Shown here: piece by piece, positions 1-7,674 of the stretch
Numbering within the stretch: position 1 is the stretch's first letter
Layout: each line of letters begins with the position of its first letter
NCBI GenBank assembly: GCA_030653365.1
Contig: JAURZL010000014.1
Span: 232,002 to 296,001 of the forward strand
Origin: Anaerolineaceae bacterium
GTDB lineage: Bacteria > Chloroflexota > Anaerolineae > Anaerolineales > Anaerolineaceae
Reading direction: 5' to 3'
DNA length: 64,000 bases
The notes under the pieces: model-generated
Told to the model about the DNA's origin: nothing
What the model saw: the letters and a program-made list of their open reading frames with translations, nothing else
Databases searched by the model: none
Program-made: the position numbers and the translations under genes

Positions 1-1630
1 GCTGGTAGAAAAGCGCAATCGATTGACTGGTATTTCCCTCGAAGTCACCCACCAGCAGATTCTGTTTCACCGCTTCATCCGGATTCAATGACTTGACCGC
101 CAGACCAACCCGCACAGTTGGATAATAGAGCACATACGGAATAGAGTCGTCCAACATCTGTGGCTCAGCATAGATCCAGTTCAAGCCACCGGTCAGGGAG
201 TTGTCACTGAAGTAGCGCAGCGGTAGTTCGTGTGCGAAAATGATGGTATCCTTCTCCAGCGCAGGAATTCGCCAGACCATTTGCCAGAAGAAACGGCTCT
301 GTTGTTCCCAATCCCGTTGGAACAGGATGCCAGAGCGCAGCTGGTACCCTGCAGAGAGGGACACCAGCAGAATCAGAAAAGCATACTGAATCCAACGTTT
401 CACAGGAATCAGCATCACAACGCTCACCCAGAAGATCGCCACGCCGATAACGAACGGCAGCGTAAAACGGTCATTGGGGAAGGACAGTCCGATAGGAATC
501 TGTGTCAGCCAGAAAGGAACCCCCGCCAGCAGACCGGCCACCAGTGCGATCCAGAGACTGTTGCCAAAGATGCTTTTGCCATACTTTGAATCATCCTTCT
601 TGTGAGTCCAGAAAATCACCACAGCGCTGAAAACCAGCACAGCCAGGCTGAAAATGATCACAATCAGCCAGGCACGTTGACCGAAATCCGCACCCGGGAA
701 CTGAACCACCAACTGCCATACACCCAGAAAAGTTGTCCACAGATCTTTGAACACGGTGCCGGCCAGGGTTAAGACTGCATTCAAGGGGTTTTCACGCAGC
801 AGGTCCAACAAGCCAACCTCGTAATTGGTGGTCTGATAGTCAAACAGCAAGGTGCGCCAGATGACCGCTGCCAGAAAGACCAGCAAATAAGGCCACCAAC
901 GCCGCAATACTAACAAAAGCCGCTGCCGGTTTGATCGTGTCTCGTTTGAATTTTGCAATACCATCCACAACAGCAACGGCCGCAGCAGTTCGAGCATGAA
1001 GAAGTACTCCATGCTGAAGAGATTTACCGCCGACAGTACCAGCGCTGCACCTGTGAGCAGCCAGAAACGTTTACGATTTTGTGAAAGCGCCGCCTTCAAA
1101 CTGAAGAATAAGGAGAAGAAGAACGCACTCAGCACCAGGAAGAAGTGACTATAGATCGTGGCGATGAACTGCTGGGCAAAACCGGGATAAGAGAGAAATA
1201 TAAGCCCGGCCAGCAGAGCCGGAGTCTTGTCCTTCCACAACTCTTTGCATACGCAATAGAACCCATAAGCTGCGAGCCAGCGCCAGAAAATGGCAAAGAC
1301 CTGCCAGCGCCAAGGTTCATCCCCGACCAGGGAGGTGGTTAACGGATAAAGAAAACCCATCACCGGACGATTGGTGGAGAAATAATTAACCAGACCGGTT
1401 TTCCCCAACACCTGGGCAATCCACTGGATCATCAAATCATCCCAATAGAAGCCCAAAAAGGGTATGAAAAAACCGTATATCAGAAGCGCAGCAATCAACA
1501 GCGCAATAATAGGCTCGCTGAAGAAGCTAATTATTCTATGAAAACACCAGGAAATCTTTTGTTTATACCCGGCATTCCTTGTGATGGGATCGTTGGTAAC
1601 CTTATGTGAGTTTGTCTCGGGCATCGGCAT
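1..1630 (-). CDS. Polytopic membrane protein, possibly GT-C-type glycosyltransferase (partial)
   Basis: An uninterrupted frame runs from ATG 1630 to base 1, so at least 543 codons are present and the C-terminus lies outside the window. The protein has a short cytosolic N-terminus followed by about ten strongly hydrophobic segments, then a soluble stretch near the cut end. The first large loop carries an acidic Tyr-Trp-Asp-Asp motif (about residues 62-65) and then an Arg-Pro pair, an arrangement seen in GT-C glycosyltransferases that use polyprenyl-linked sugars. That functional link is inference; no family signature is decisive. An in-frame ATG at 1624 is an alternative start. Confidence 0.7.
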   Translation of the reverse strand, partial: MPMPETNSHKVTNDPITRNAGYKQKISWCFHRIISFFSEPIIALLIAALLIYGFFIPFLGFYWDDLMIQWIAQVLGKTGLVNYFSTNRPVMGFLYPLTTSLVGDEPWRWQVFAIFWRWLAAYGFYCVCKELWKDKTPALLAGLIFLSYPGFAQQFIATIYSHFFLVLSAFFFSLFFSLKAALSQNRKRFWLLTGAALVLSAVNLFSMEYFFMLELLRPLLLWMVLQNSNETRSNRQRLLLVLRRWWPYLLVFLAAVIWRTLLFDYQTTNYEVGLLDLLRENPLNAVLTLAGTVFKDLWTTFLGVWQLVVQFPGADFGQRAWLIVIIFSLAVLVFSAVVIFWTHKKDDSKYGKSIFGNSLWIALVAGLLAGVPFWLTQIPIGLSFPNDRFTLPFVIGVAIFWVSVVMLIPVKRWIQYAFLILLVSLSAGYQLRSGILFQRDWEQQSRFFWQMVWRIPALEKDTIIFAHELPLRYFSDNSLTGGLNWIYAEPQMLDDSIPYVLYYPTVRVGLAVKSLNPDEAVKQNLLVGDFEGNTSQSIALFYQ

Positions 1631-1836
1631 GATCAAATTATCAGAATGCCTTAATCATACTTGTTTTTCACACTTTTGAACAACATAAAAGCCCAACCAG
1701 GAATTATTCTATAATGAACTTCGCGGAATCGTAACCCCCGCAAGCGAGCATTCCACCGCAAGACCCCCCATCCATTTCACTGTCAACTCTCGACTGTAAA
1801 CTAATTTTCTTTAGCCTTTCGCCTTTTTCCTACAGG

Positions 1837-1871
1837 CTACCAGCTACCGGCTACTAGCTACTAGCTATCAC
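1837..1871. repeat. Heptamer microsatellite, five units
   Basis: Five consecutive 7-bp units read CTACCAG, CTACCGG, CTACTAG, CTACTAG, CTATCAC. The array contains the stop codon and last codons of the neighbouring suhB-like gene. It is one of several heptamer arrays of differing sequence at gene 3-prime ends in this window. Confidence 0.75.
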
Positions 1872-2633
1872 TTCCATCATCTGCGCATGAATAGCCGGAT
1901 TGGACGCCACAATACTATACGGCGGTTCCAACACAATCGGCTTGCCATCCATCGTGCTCGTGACACCGCCAGCCTCTTCCACCATCAGCACGCCCGCAGC
2001 AATGTCCCAGGCATTCAGCGACAGTTCCCAGAAACCATCCAACCTCCCAGCCGCGACATAACACAGATCCAGCGCAGCCGATCCCAGACGGCGCACCGCC
2101 TGCGCTTTAAGCACAAAATTGGTGAAGTAATTCAGGTTGTTCTCCAGGGTGGTGTGAACATCGTAAGGAAAGCCGGTACACAGCATAGCACCAACCATCT
2201 GATCGACTGCGGAAACCTGCAGTTTACGCCCATTCAGAAAAGCTCCCTTACCACGTTCTGCACTGAAGCATTCATTCTGCATCGGGTCGAATACCACCCC
2301 CTGCACTATGATTCCATCGAAAGCATAAGCGATCGAGACAGTGAAGATCGGGATGCCGTGCGCATAATTTAGCGTGCCATCCAATGGATCAATCAGCCAT
2401 TGTCCCCCACCGCTTTTACCATTGTGGACACCGCTCTCCTCGCCCGTGATCATATCACTCGGGTGCATGTTGTGAATTTTGGAAATCAGATAATCCTCAG
2501 CCTGCTTATCAACCTCAGTGACCAGGTCAATGATACCTTTCATCTTGATCTCGTGTTGTTTGCCAAAACCATCCCGCAGGATCGTCCCCGCGCCTTTTGC
2601 CAGGCGAATAAGCTCATCAATTGCTGGTTTCAT
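1854..2633 (-). CDS. suhB: Inositol monophosphatase family protein (SuhB-like)
   Basis: At 259 residues it has the normal length for a Mg2+-dependent inositol-1-phosphatase/SuhB-type sugar phosphatase. The metal-binding motifs are visible: GEESG (about 64-68), DPLDGT (82-87) and WDIAAG (near 210). The family hydrolyses myo-inositol phosphates and related substrates such as fructose-1,6-bisphosphate or NADP(H), so the exact substrate is open. A purine-rich GAGGGAA lies just before ATG 2633. The last codons (Ile-Ala-Ser-Ser-stop) lie inside a heptamer repeat, so slippage there would change the C-terminus. Confidence 0.9.
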   Translation of the reverse strand: MKPAIDELIRLAKGAGTILRDGFGKQHEIKMKGIIDLVTEVDKQAEDYLISKIHNMHPSDMITGEESGVHNGKSGGGQWLIDPLDGTLNYAHGIPIFTVSIAYAFDGIIVQGVVFDPMQNECFSAERGKGAFLNGRKLQVSAVDQMVGAMLCTGFPYDVHTTLENNLNYFTNFVLKAQAVRRLGSAALDLCYVAAGRLDGFWELSLNAWDIAAGVLMVEEAGGVTSTMDGKPIVLEPPYSIVASNPAIHAQMMEVIASS

Positions 2634-2852
2634 GTTGTTCCCTCATGTTTGTGATGAGTTGATTGTAAGACGATAACAACGGATTGTCCAGCAGGTCACC
2701 CTGGAATCCAGCAAAGGAAAAGACCTGAGGATAAAATTTAAATGAAGAGCGTTACCGATCCATTGGATGGTGTGTTACGGAGCTGTTTTTAAGAAACGAT
2801 GTTACACTATCATGAATAAGCAAAAGCATTCTTAAAAGGTTGAGAGAATAAT

Positions 2853-3599
2853 TTGAAAAAGTTATCCAATGAAGAATTTGACGCGTATGAATCCAAAATA
2901 GACACGCAATTTTTTGGAGTCTCTTCAGCAAAAGTCGTATTAAAAAATCCATGTAGCTCTGAACTTAAACAAGATGAGCTGATCCATTTTATGCACGAAT
3001 TCGAATTTATTATGATCATTAACAAAAACAATAATTCGATCAACAATCAATGGATTGGAAGAAAAACCCGATCCTTCCTCGTTGACATCAATACACAGCT
3101 CCAAAAACAAGTGAAGGATGTCCATCAGGACAAAAATCAAACTATCACAATAATTGATTCTTACCCAAAAAATGACCAGATCATTCAAATAGCAAAAACC
3201 GCCTTTTTAGCCTCACGCTTTCTAAAAGACCCCTTTTTATCCGCAGAAAAAGCACCGCACATCTACGCAGATATCGTCAACAATGCATTTGAGAAAAAAG
3301 GAAGATTTTTTGCAATCCAATCCACAAATGAAAAAATACTGGGATTCATCCTTTTTTCAATCAACCATCCAGCGTCGTCGTTGACCATCGAGTTATTTGC
3401 GGTGGACGAACAATTCGTTGGTCAAGGATTGGGAAAACAGCTATTGGATGCTGTAGAATCCTACGCTTTCCATCAGGGAATTGAAACAATTATTGTGGGA
3501 ACACAATTAGAGAATTTTGACGCGATTAAATCCTACATAAAAAAAGGATTCAAAATATTTGAATGCAATTCCGTATACCATTACTGGCCATTGAAATGA
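2853..3599 (+). CDS. GNAT-family N-acetyltransferase, WecD-like
   Basis: A 248-residue protein using TTG at 2853. The C-terminal half is a GNAT fold with the acetyl-CoA loop Gln-Gly-Leu-Gly-Lys near residue 193. The stretch before it (SRFLKDPF, about residue 120) resembles WecD-type dTDP-amino-sugar acetyltransferases. The N-terminal ~95 residues are not recognised. It sits 64 bp before a membrane-anchored GT2 gene on the same strand, which suggests a role in decorating a cell-surface glycan or lipid-linked sugar. That role is inferred from context. The upstream region is AT-rich and I see no convincing promoter. Confidence 0.75.
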   Translation: MKKLSNEEFDAYESKIDTQFFGVSSAKVVLKNPCSSELKQDELIHFMHEFEFIMIINKNNNSINNQWIGRKTRSFLVDINTQLQKQVKDVHQDKNQTITIIDSYPKNDQIIQIAKTAFLASRFLKDPFLSAEKAPHIYADIVNNAFEKKGRFFAIQSTNEKILGFILFSINHPASSLTIELFAVDEQFVGQGLGKQLLDAVESYAFHQGIETIIVGTQLENFDAIKSYIKKGFKIFECNSVYHYWPLK

Positions 3600-3663
3600 T
3601 TACAGAAACCGTAAATCCAACAGCCTTTGATAAACCTGTGGATAAAAGCGAGGAGGTTTTTAA

Positions 3664-4596
3664 ATGGTAGAAATATCAACAATAATCCCTGTAAGAGATG
3701 AAGAGAAAAACCTTAACATCCTGGTTGATCGCTTGATGGCTACCTATGAAAAAATGAAGGTGTCTTTTGAAGTCATCTTTGTTACCGATATTAATGTAGA
3801 CAATACACAGCTTATCCTGGAAGACCTATCAGAAAAAAACAAGAATATCAAAGCAATAAAACTTTCCAACAGATTTGGACAACACGTTGCGGTGTTGGCT
3901 GGCCTGGACCATGGCCAGGGGAAATACACCGTCATCATGGATGGTGATTTACAGGATCTTCCCGAGGACATTCCCGTATTGTATGAAAAAATCTGTGAGG
4001 GCTATGACGTTGTCTATGCTGTGAAAGAAACCAAGAATGACAATTACTTTCGCAACATGAGTTCAAAGAGTTTTAATAAAATCATGAACTTTTTGTCGGA
4101 TGTAAAGGTTGACAACAATACCAGCATGTTCAGAATTATTAGCCGACGGATGCAAAATGAAATCATTCGATACCGGGAATTTGAACCAAGCCTGACCTAT
4201 ATATTCAACTTGATCAATTTTCCAACCACAAAAGTTCTGGTGTCCTCAGGAAAAAGAGAGCACGGGGATTCCAAATACAATCTTGGCAGGCTCATAAATT
4301 TTGCAATTTCGACGCTTTTATCTTTTTCCAGAAAACCACTAAGAATGATCTCCGGGATTGGCTCATTCATTGCGTTATTAAGTTTTACCTATCTGATTAT
4401 TGTACTGATTCAATACTTTTTCTTTGAAATTGAAATAGTGGGCTGGGCAACCCTAATCGTGATCATTTTATTCACCAGCGGTGTGCAGCTATTAGGTCTG
4501 GGCGTGATTGGCGAATATATCGGCAGAATATTCATTCAAACAAAGAACCGCCCCCTGTATGTCATCGACAAAAAAATCGGGAAATTTGATTCTTAA
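3664..4596 (+). CDS. Family 2 glycosyltransferase, DPM1/ArnC-like, membrane-anchored
   Basis: The 310-residue protein starts with a GT-A fold (TIIPVRDEEKN at 6-16) and has a DGDLQ nucleotide-sugar/metal motif at 93-97. Two C-terminal hydrophobic hairpin segments (about 228-290) are followed by a GEYIGRIF motif typical of ArnC/GtrB-like polyprenyl-phosphate glycosyltransferases. It probably transfers a sugar from a nucleotide donor to undecaprenyl phosphate at the membrane. A strong Shine-Dalgarno GAGGAGG precedes ATG 3664. It is likely co-transcribed with the acetyltransferase upstream. Confidence 0.88.
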   Translation: MVEISTIIPVRDEEKNLNILVDRLMATYEKMKVSFEVIFVTDINVDNTQLILEDLSEKNKNIKAIKLSNRFGQHVAVLAGLDHGQGKYTVIMDGDLQDLPEDIPVLYEKICEGYDVVYAVKETKNDNYFRNMSSKSFNKIMNFLSDVKVDNNTSMFRIISRRMQNEIIRYREFEPSLTYIFNLINFPTTKVLVSSGKREHGDSKYNLGRLINFAISTLLSFSRKPLRMISGIGSFIALLSFTYLIIVLIQYFFFEIEIVGWATLIVIILFTSGVQLLGLGVIGEYIGRIFIQTKNRPLYVIDKKIGKFDS

Positions 4597-4686
4597 GTCG
4601 GTTACAGCAGATAGGATGAGAATCTAAGGGAAAATCGGGAAAGGGGAGATTAGTTGACGCCATGAATATGTTCGTCAACTTTAACC

Positions 4687-4760
4687 TTGCGAAGCACCTC
4701 CGAGGCGTTTTAGGAGGAGGTAGACTAATTCCGTACGGCGCGGGTCCTCGACCCGCCCAG
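4687..4760. repeat. Composite hairpin repeat, copy 1
   Basis: A 74-bp unit starts TTGCGAAGCACCTCCGA. It contains a CCTCC/GGAGG inverted repeat and ends with a second hairpin, CGGGTC-ctc-GACCCG, within ..GGCGCGGGTC..GACCCGCCCAG. Copy 2 lies at 4980-5051. Confidence 0.75.
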
Positions 4761-4827
4761 AAACAATTCGTAGGGTGCTGTCAATGACGCACCAAACCCT
4801 TCACCGCTTCTAATACTCAAATGCATT

Positions 4828-4875
4828 GCCGTCAACGAATGAAAAAACGAATAAACGAATTTACGAATAAAGTGA
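4828..4875 (+). repeat. ACGAAT-rich element, copy 1
   Basis: The element begins GCCGTCAACGAATGA and continues with three more ACGAAT motifs spaced 8-9 bp apart. A reverse-complement copy is at 19783-19825, next to the other orphan MNT gene. Confidence 0.65.
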
Positions 4876-4979
4876 TCTTGTTCAGAATGATTAATTTCCA
4901 ACCTTCTAAGTGAAGGGTTTCATACAAAACCTTTAAGCTATATTTTTCAATCAACTTTTTAGGATCAATCCCTTTGCCT

Positions 4980-5051
4980 TTGCGAAGCACCTCCGATCTA
5001 TTTCGAGGAGGTAGACTATTTTCGTACGGCGCGGGTCCGAGACCCGCCCAG
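4980..5051. repeat. Composite hairpin repeat, copy 2
   Basis: A 72-bp second copy of the unit at 4687. The ends are conserved while the loop between CACCTCCGA and GAGGAGGTAGACTA differs. The distal hairpin is CGGGTC-cga-GACCCG, so the stem is kept and the loop is changed. Confidence 0.75.
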
Positions 5052-5080
5052 CCCTTTGCAATCATTTGTTTCGCCCCCTC

Positions 5081-5121
5081 AATCCTTCCGAAGGACTCCG
5101 CATGCACTTAGCGGAGCTAAT
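5081..5121. repeat. CTCCGC/GCGGAG hairpin repeat, copy 1
   Basis: The unit comprises a near-palindrome TCCTTCCGAAGGA and then CTCCGC-(9 nt)-GCGGAG. It lies immediately downstream of the MNT gene at 5142. Further copies are at 5537, 6560, 6611, 17702 and 17748. Confidence 0.78.
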
Positions 5122-5141
5122 ACTAAAACCTCAACATCTTC

Positions 5142-5441
5142 TCATAAAGGAACTGCTTCTCTTTCGATATTACTCACAAAATCGCGATCTTTTGTCTGAG
5201 GTAATACCGACTTAGGAACGACATCCACCTGAATTCCTAACAATTGCTGTGCTTCATACCCAAAGCCTCCCACCCCGAACAAAGAGGATTCCGCTTCCAT
5301 TTCTACCAGAAAATCAACATCGCTCTGGATTTGACTCTCTCCACGGGCAATAGAACCAAAAACATACAGCTTCTTAATACCGTATTTTCTGGCTAAGCGC
5401 TTTAATTGTGGTTTATATAGGCGAAGTTGAGCAAAATTCAT
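5142..5441 (-). CDS. MNT-type nucleotidyltransferase (MNT/HEPN antitoxin-like), orphan
   Basis: A 99-residue minimal nucleotidyltransferase with the polymerase-beta motif GS (29-30) in VFGSIARGE and the metal pair DVD (41-43). Members of this family are usually encoded next to a HEPN (DUF86) toxin and neutralise it by AMPylation. No HEPN gene follows here. The stop codon is followed within about 20 bp by a CTCCGC/GCGGAG hairpin repeat, so the partner may have been lost. Function as an antitoxin is inference from the family. Confidence 0.8.
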   Translation of the reverse strand: MNFAQLRLYKPQLKRLARKYGIKKLYVFGSIARGESQIQSDVDFLVEMEAESSLFGVGGFGYEAQQLLGIQVDVVPKSVLPQTKDRDFVSNIEREAVPL

Positions 5442-5536
5442 TATCGTTCCTTACCAATAAATTATACATGAATGAACCCTGCTTCGGTGATTTTTCAACA
5501 GAAATTAAACTTCTGCTGTAAAACGCTCGCTTCCTC

Positions 5537-5577
5537 AATCCTTCCGAAGGACTCCGCATGCACTTAGCGGAGCTAAT
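5537..5577. repeat. CTCCGC/GCGGAG hairpin repeat, copy 2
   Basis: Nearly identical over 41 bp to the unit at 5081-5121. It abuts the stop codon of the PARG gene. The bases after it (CTAATCC, TAAATCC, TAAATAT from 5573) look like a short heptamer run that contains that stop. Confidence 0.78.
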
Positions 5578-5578
5578 C

Positions 5579-6439
5579 CTAAATCCTAAATATCTTCCGA
5601 AATGGTCCAATAAACCGGTAATCACTCGACCAATCTGTAATCGCAAAAATCACATTCTCAAACGCACCCACAAAATTATCATCGAGTGCTCGTTTGAACA
5701 ATCCAGCAATCTCATATCCATCATTTCCAAAAGCACCGCACCCCCATGCACCCAGTACAATCGATGTATGTCCCTGCTGGATCGCCACCGCCAGCACCTT
5801 GAGAATTCGTGACCACATCACCGCTCCAATTTGGTCTTCTTTCTCTGGCATAGTTCGTCGTACTGCATTCGCTAGAACAGCAGGTGATGTCAGGATTGCA
5901 CAGGTGTATGGAATAGATATAAGCGCTCCATCATCATCCCGAAATACAACTACTTCCGGAGAGTAGATCACATAATCCGAATAAAAAGGATCAAACAGCG
6001 ATTCATGGTATGCATACATGGGATTGTTCTGCAGGCAGGCAAACAGTGTCGAGGAGCGTGCCAGATATTCCTCCTGGGCACGCGCACCGCGCAAAAAACC
6101 TCCCCCAGGCTCTACAGCAGACGCAAAATTAAGCGCAACGGGACGTGTTCCGAGAGTGAGTAGTTGCTGAACAGCTGTGAGCGTGGTGCAATTCTGAATC
6201 TCGATCCGTGTGTTTTGATTGCCATGCGCGATCTGTGGCAACAGTATCTCCGGAGGATAATTCACCGTACCATCAACAGATTTCTCCATTTTTTCACGAA
6301 TTTCTATGCGTGATCCATCCGCCAGATCGTAATATCCATTTCGGATGATCCTTATCGCTTCCTTCCCCAGCTGAATGGCCTGGTCGCGGTTGATCTCCAG
6401 CTGGCGACGGAGTATTTCTTTCGATTCAAACTGGTACAC
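5579..6439 (-). CDS. Microbial-type poly(ADP-ribose) glycohydrolase (TIGR02452 family)
   Basis: The catalytic signature of PARG-type macrodomains is present: a Gly-Gly-Gly loop (about 112-114) followed by Gln-Glu-Glu (122-124), in PGGGFLRGARAQEEYLAR. The C-terminal phosphate-binding loop GAWGCGAFGND is also there. Such enzymes cleave ADP-ribose from modified proteins or nucleic acids. I place the start at GTG 6439, because AAAGGAGG (6447-6454) sits 7 bases upstream. An ATG at 6466 would add nine residues and has no such site. No ADP-ribosyltransferase is visible in the window. The neighbour is a UDG-like protein on the same strand, and the defence-type island begins just beyond it. Confidence 0.88.
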   Translation of the reverse strand: MYQFESKEILRRQLEINRDQAIQLGKEAIRIIRNGYYDLADGSRIEIREKMEKSVDGTVNYPPEILLPQIAHGNQNTRIEIQNCTTLTAVQQLLTLGTRPVALNFASAVEPGGGFLRGARAQEEYLARSSTLFACLQNNPMYAYHESLFDPFYSDYVIYSPEVVVFRDDDGALISIPYTCAILTSPAVLANAVRRTMPEKEDQIGAVMWSRILKVLAVAIQQGHTSIVLGAWGCGAFGNDGYEIAGLFKRALDDNFVGAFENVIFAITDWSSDYRFIGPFRKIFRI

Positions 6440-6559
6440 GGATTTGCCTCCTTTCATAAAGCACAACCCTTATCGATTGTTTTCTACATTATAGAATAAC
6501 AGAACTTATACTCCCTGGACAACATCTTTATCTTGAGCCTTGCGAAGCCCCTCCAATTT

Positions 6560-6651
6560 TTCCGAAGGACTCCGTATCATGCCCTTTGGGTAAATGCACT
6601 TAGCGGAGCTAATCCTTCCGAAGGACTCCACATGCACTAAGCGGAGCTAAT
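6560..6651. repeat. Tandem hairpin repeats, copies 3 and 4
   Basis: Copy 3 (6560-6613) carries extra bases in its loop. Copy 4 (6611-6651) follows directly and reads CTCCAC..GCGGAG. A partial TTGCGAAGC-CCTCC fragment of the composite repeat seen at 4687 precedes them near 6540. Confidence 0.7.
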
Positions 6652-6652
6652 C

Positions 6653-6694
6653 CTAATTTCTAACCCCTAACCCCTAACCCCTAAAAACTAATCC
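6653..6694. repeat. Heptamer microsatellite, six units
   Basis: The units are CTAATTT, CTAACCC (three times), CTAAAAA, CTAATCC. The stop codon of the gene at 6674 lies inside the array. Confidence 0.75.
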
Positions 6695-7435
6695 CTTCAC
6701 CCTCTCCAAACTCTTCCTCCGATATTCCCTATACTCCTTATCATATCGCCAGCCAGTCGGATACGTCAGAAAAATCGGAACTTCTCTCCCCACATTCCTA
6801 ACCTGACTTTGAATCACCTCCCCCGCTTTCAAGCGCTCAATGTACTTACCCACCGATTCCGTGGACACCAGATTAAACACACCCTTATTGAAAGTGACCA
6901 CAGCAGCCGGTGCTTCCTGTTGCATAATCCTTAGAAACTCTTCACGGGCTTCTTGCTCAATCACTTCCTCAAAAAAGTCCTTTCCAAATAGCTTCACAAT
7001 ATCAACCGGATATCGGGTAGGAAAAGAATAATAACAATAAAAAAGCAACTCAAACGGACTCTCATAATTGAGTTTGAAAAAGGTTTCTGCCAGGCACTTT
7101 GGGCAAGGGTTCTCCTCCGGCAAACTGAACCAGCCAGCATCCTCCATCCCCTGCCAGAAAAGACTCAGCCTCCCGTTGATCGATGGCGACAGAAACATCC
7201 CTTGCTGGATCGAATGTGGATGAGGATTCGAAAACAATAGCAGAACCCGCTGCCTGGCGCTACGTACTTCCGGGATCAAGCGCTCGGAGGTAAATGTCAG
7301 TGTTTTCTCCTGGTCGTTGAAGTTGTAGATTTTTGTGTCTGCAATAAATTTACCCAGGATTTTCGGGGCACGGGATTTGATGGCATCGTATTGGTGAGAT
7401 AATGAGTAGGTAGTTTGAAAATGGATTGGGGACAT
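6674..7435 (-). CDS. Uracil-DNA glycosylase-like superfamily protein (Mug/TDG-like), tentative
   Basis: A 253-residue protein without a clear named family. An N-terminal segment (about 64-103: LLLFSNPHPHS..G..F then LFWQGMEDAGWF) follows the Mug/TDG pattern of a G/S-N-P loop, a glycine, and Phe-Trp before a helix. A C-terminal segment, FLTYPTGWRY (about 216-225), sits where UDG-fold proteins carry their second DNA-contact loop. A CPKC pair at 111-114 could bind metal. A role in excising modified bases is inferred, not shown. It shares strand and direction with the PARG gene downstream, separated by repeats. Confidence 0.5.
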   Translation of the reverse strand: MSPIHFQTTYSLSHQYDAIKSRAPKILGKFIADTKIYNFNDQEKTLTFTSERLIPEVRSARQRVLLLFSNPHPHSIQQGMFLSPSINGRLSLFWQGMEDAGWFSLPEENPCPKCLAETFFKLNYESPFELLFYCYYSFPTRYPVDIVKLFGKDFFEEVIEQEAREEFLRIMQQEAPAAVVTFNKGVFNLVSTESVGKYIERLKAGEVIQSQVRNVGREVPIFLTYPTGWRYDKEYREYRRKSLERVKGLVFRG

Positions 7436-7674
7436 AATAAGGCATTAATAAAATCAGAGAACATTACTGAATTCATTAAAAGGAGATTTTCTCGTTAATA
7501 CTTATTTTACCCACAATATTGATAATTTATATTCTCTACAAATAAATAATGCTATACTAACTTATTGAAAAAATAAATTTTTATATAAATTACAGAAATT
7601 TACTATTAATAAAATTCCTTGAAACAATTAACATAACTTAATATTTCCTTATCACATTTATGAAGAGGGGAGAA

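Larger units (their letters stand above)
4597..5141. other. Repeat-filled intergenic region
   Basis: This 545-bp space has no credible gene. It holds two copies of a composite hairpin repeat (4687-4760 and 4980-5051), an ACGAAT-rich element (4828-4875) and one CTCCGC/GCGGAG hairpin (5081-5121). A 91-codon minus-strand frame at 4832-5107 is built largely from these repeats and is not called. Confidence 0.7.

Noticed and set aside
4832..5107. 91-codon minus-strand frame between the GT2 and MNT genes, at first thought to be a HEPN partner
   Set aside because: It is composed mostly of the hairpin, composite and ACGAAT repeats and shows no HEPN motif (R-x4-6-H).
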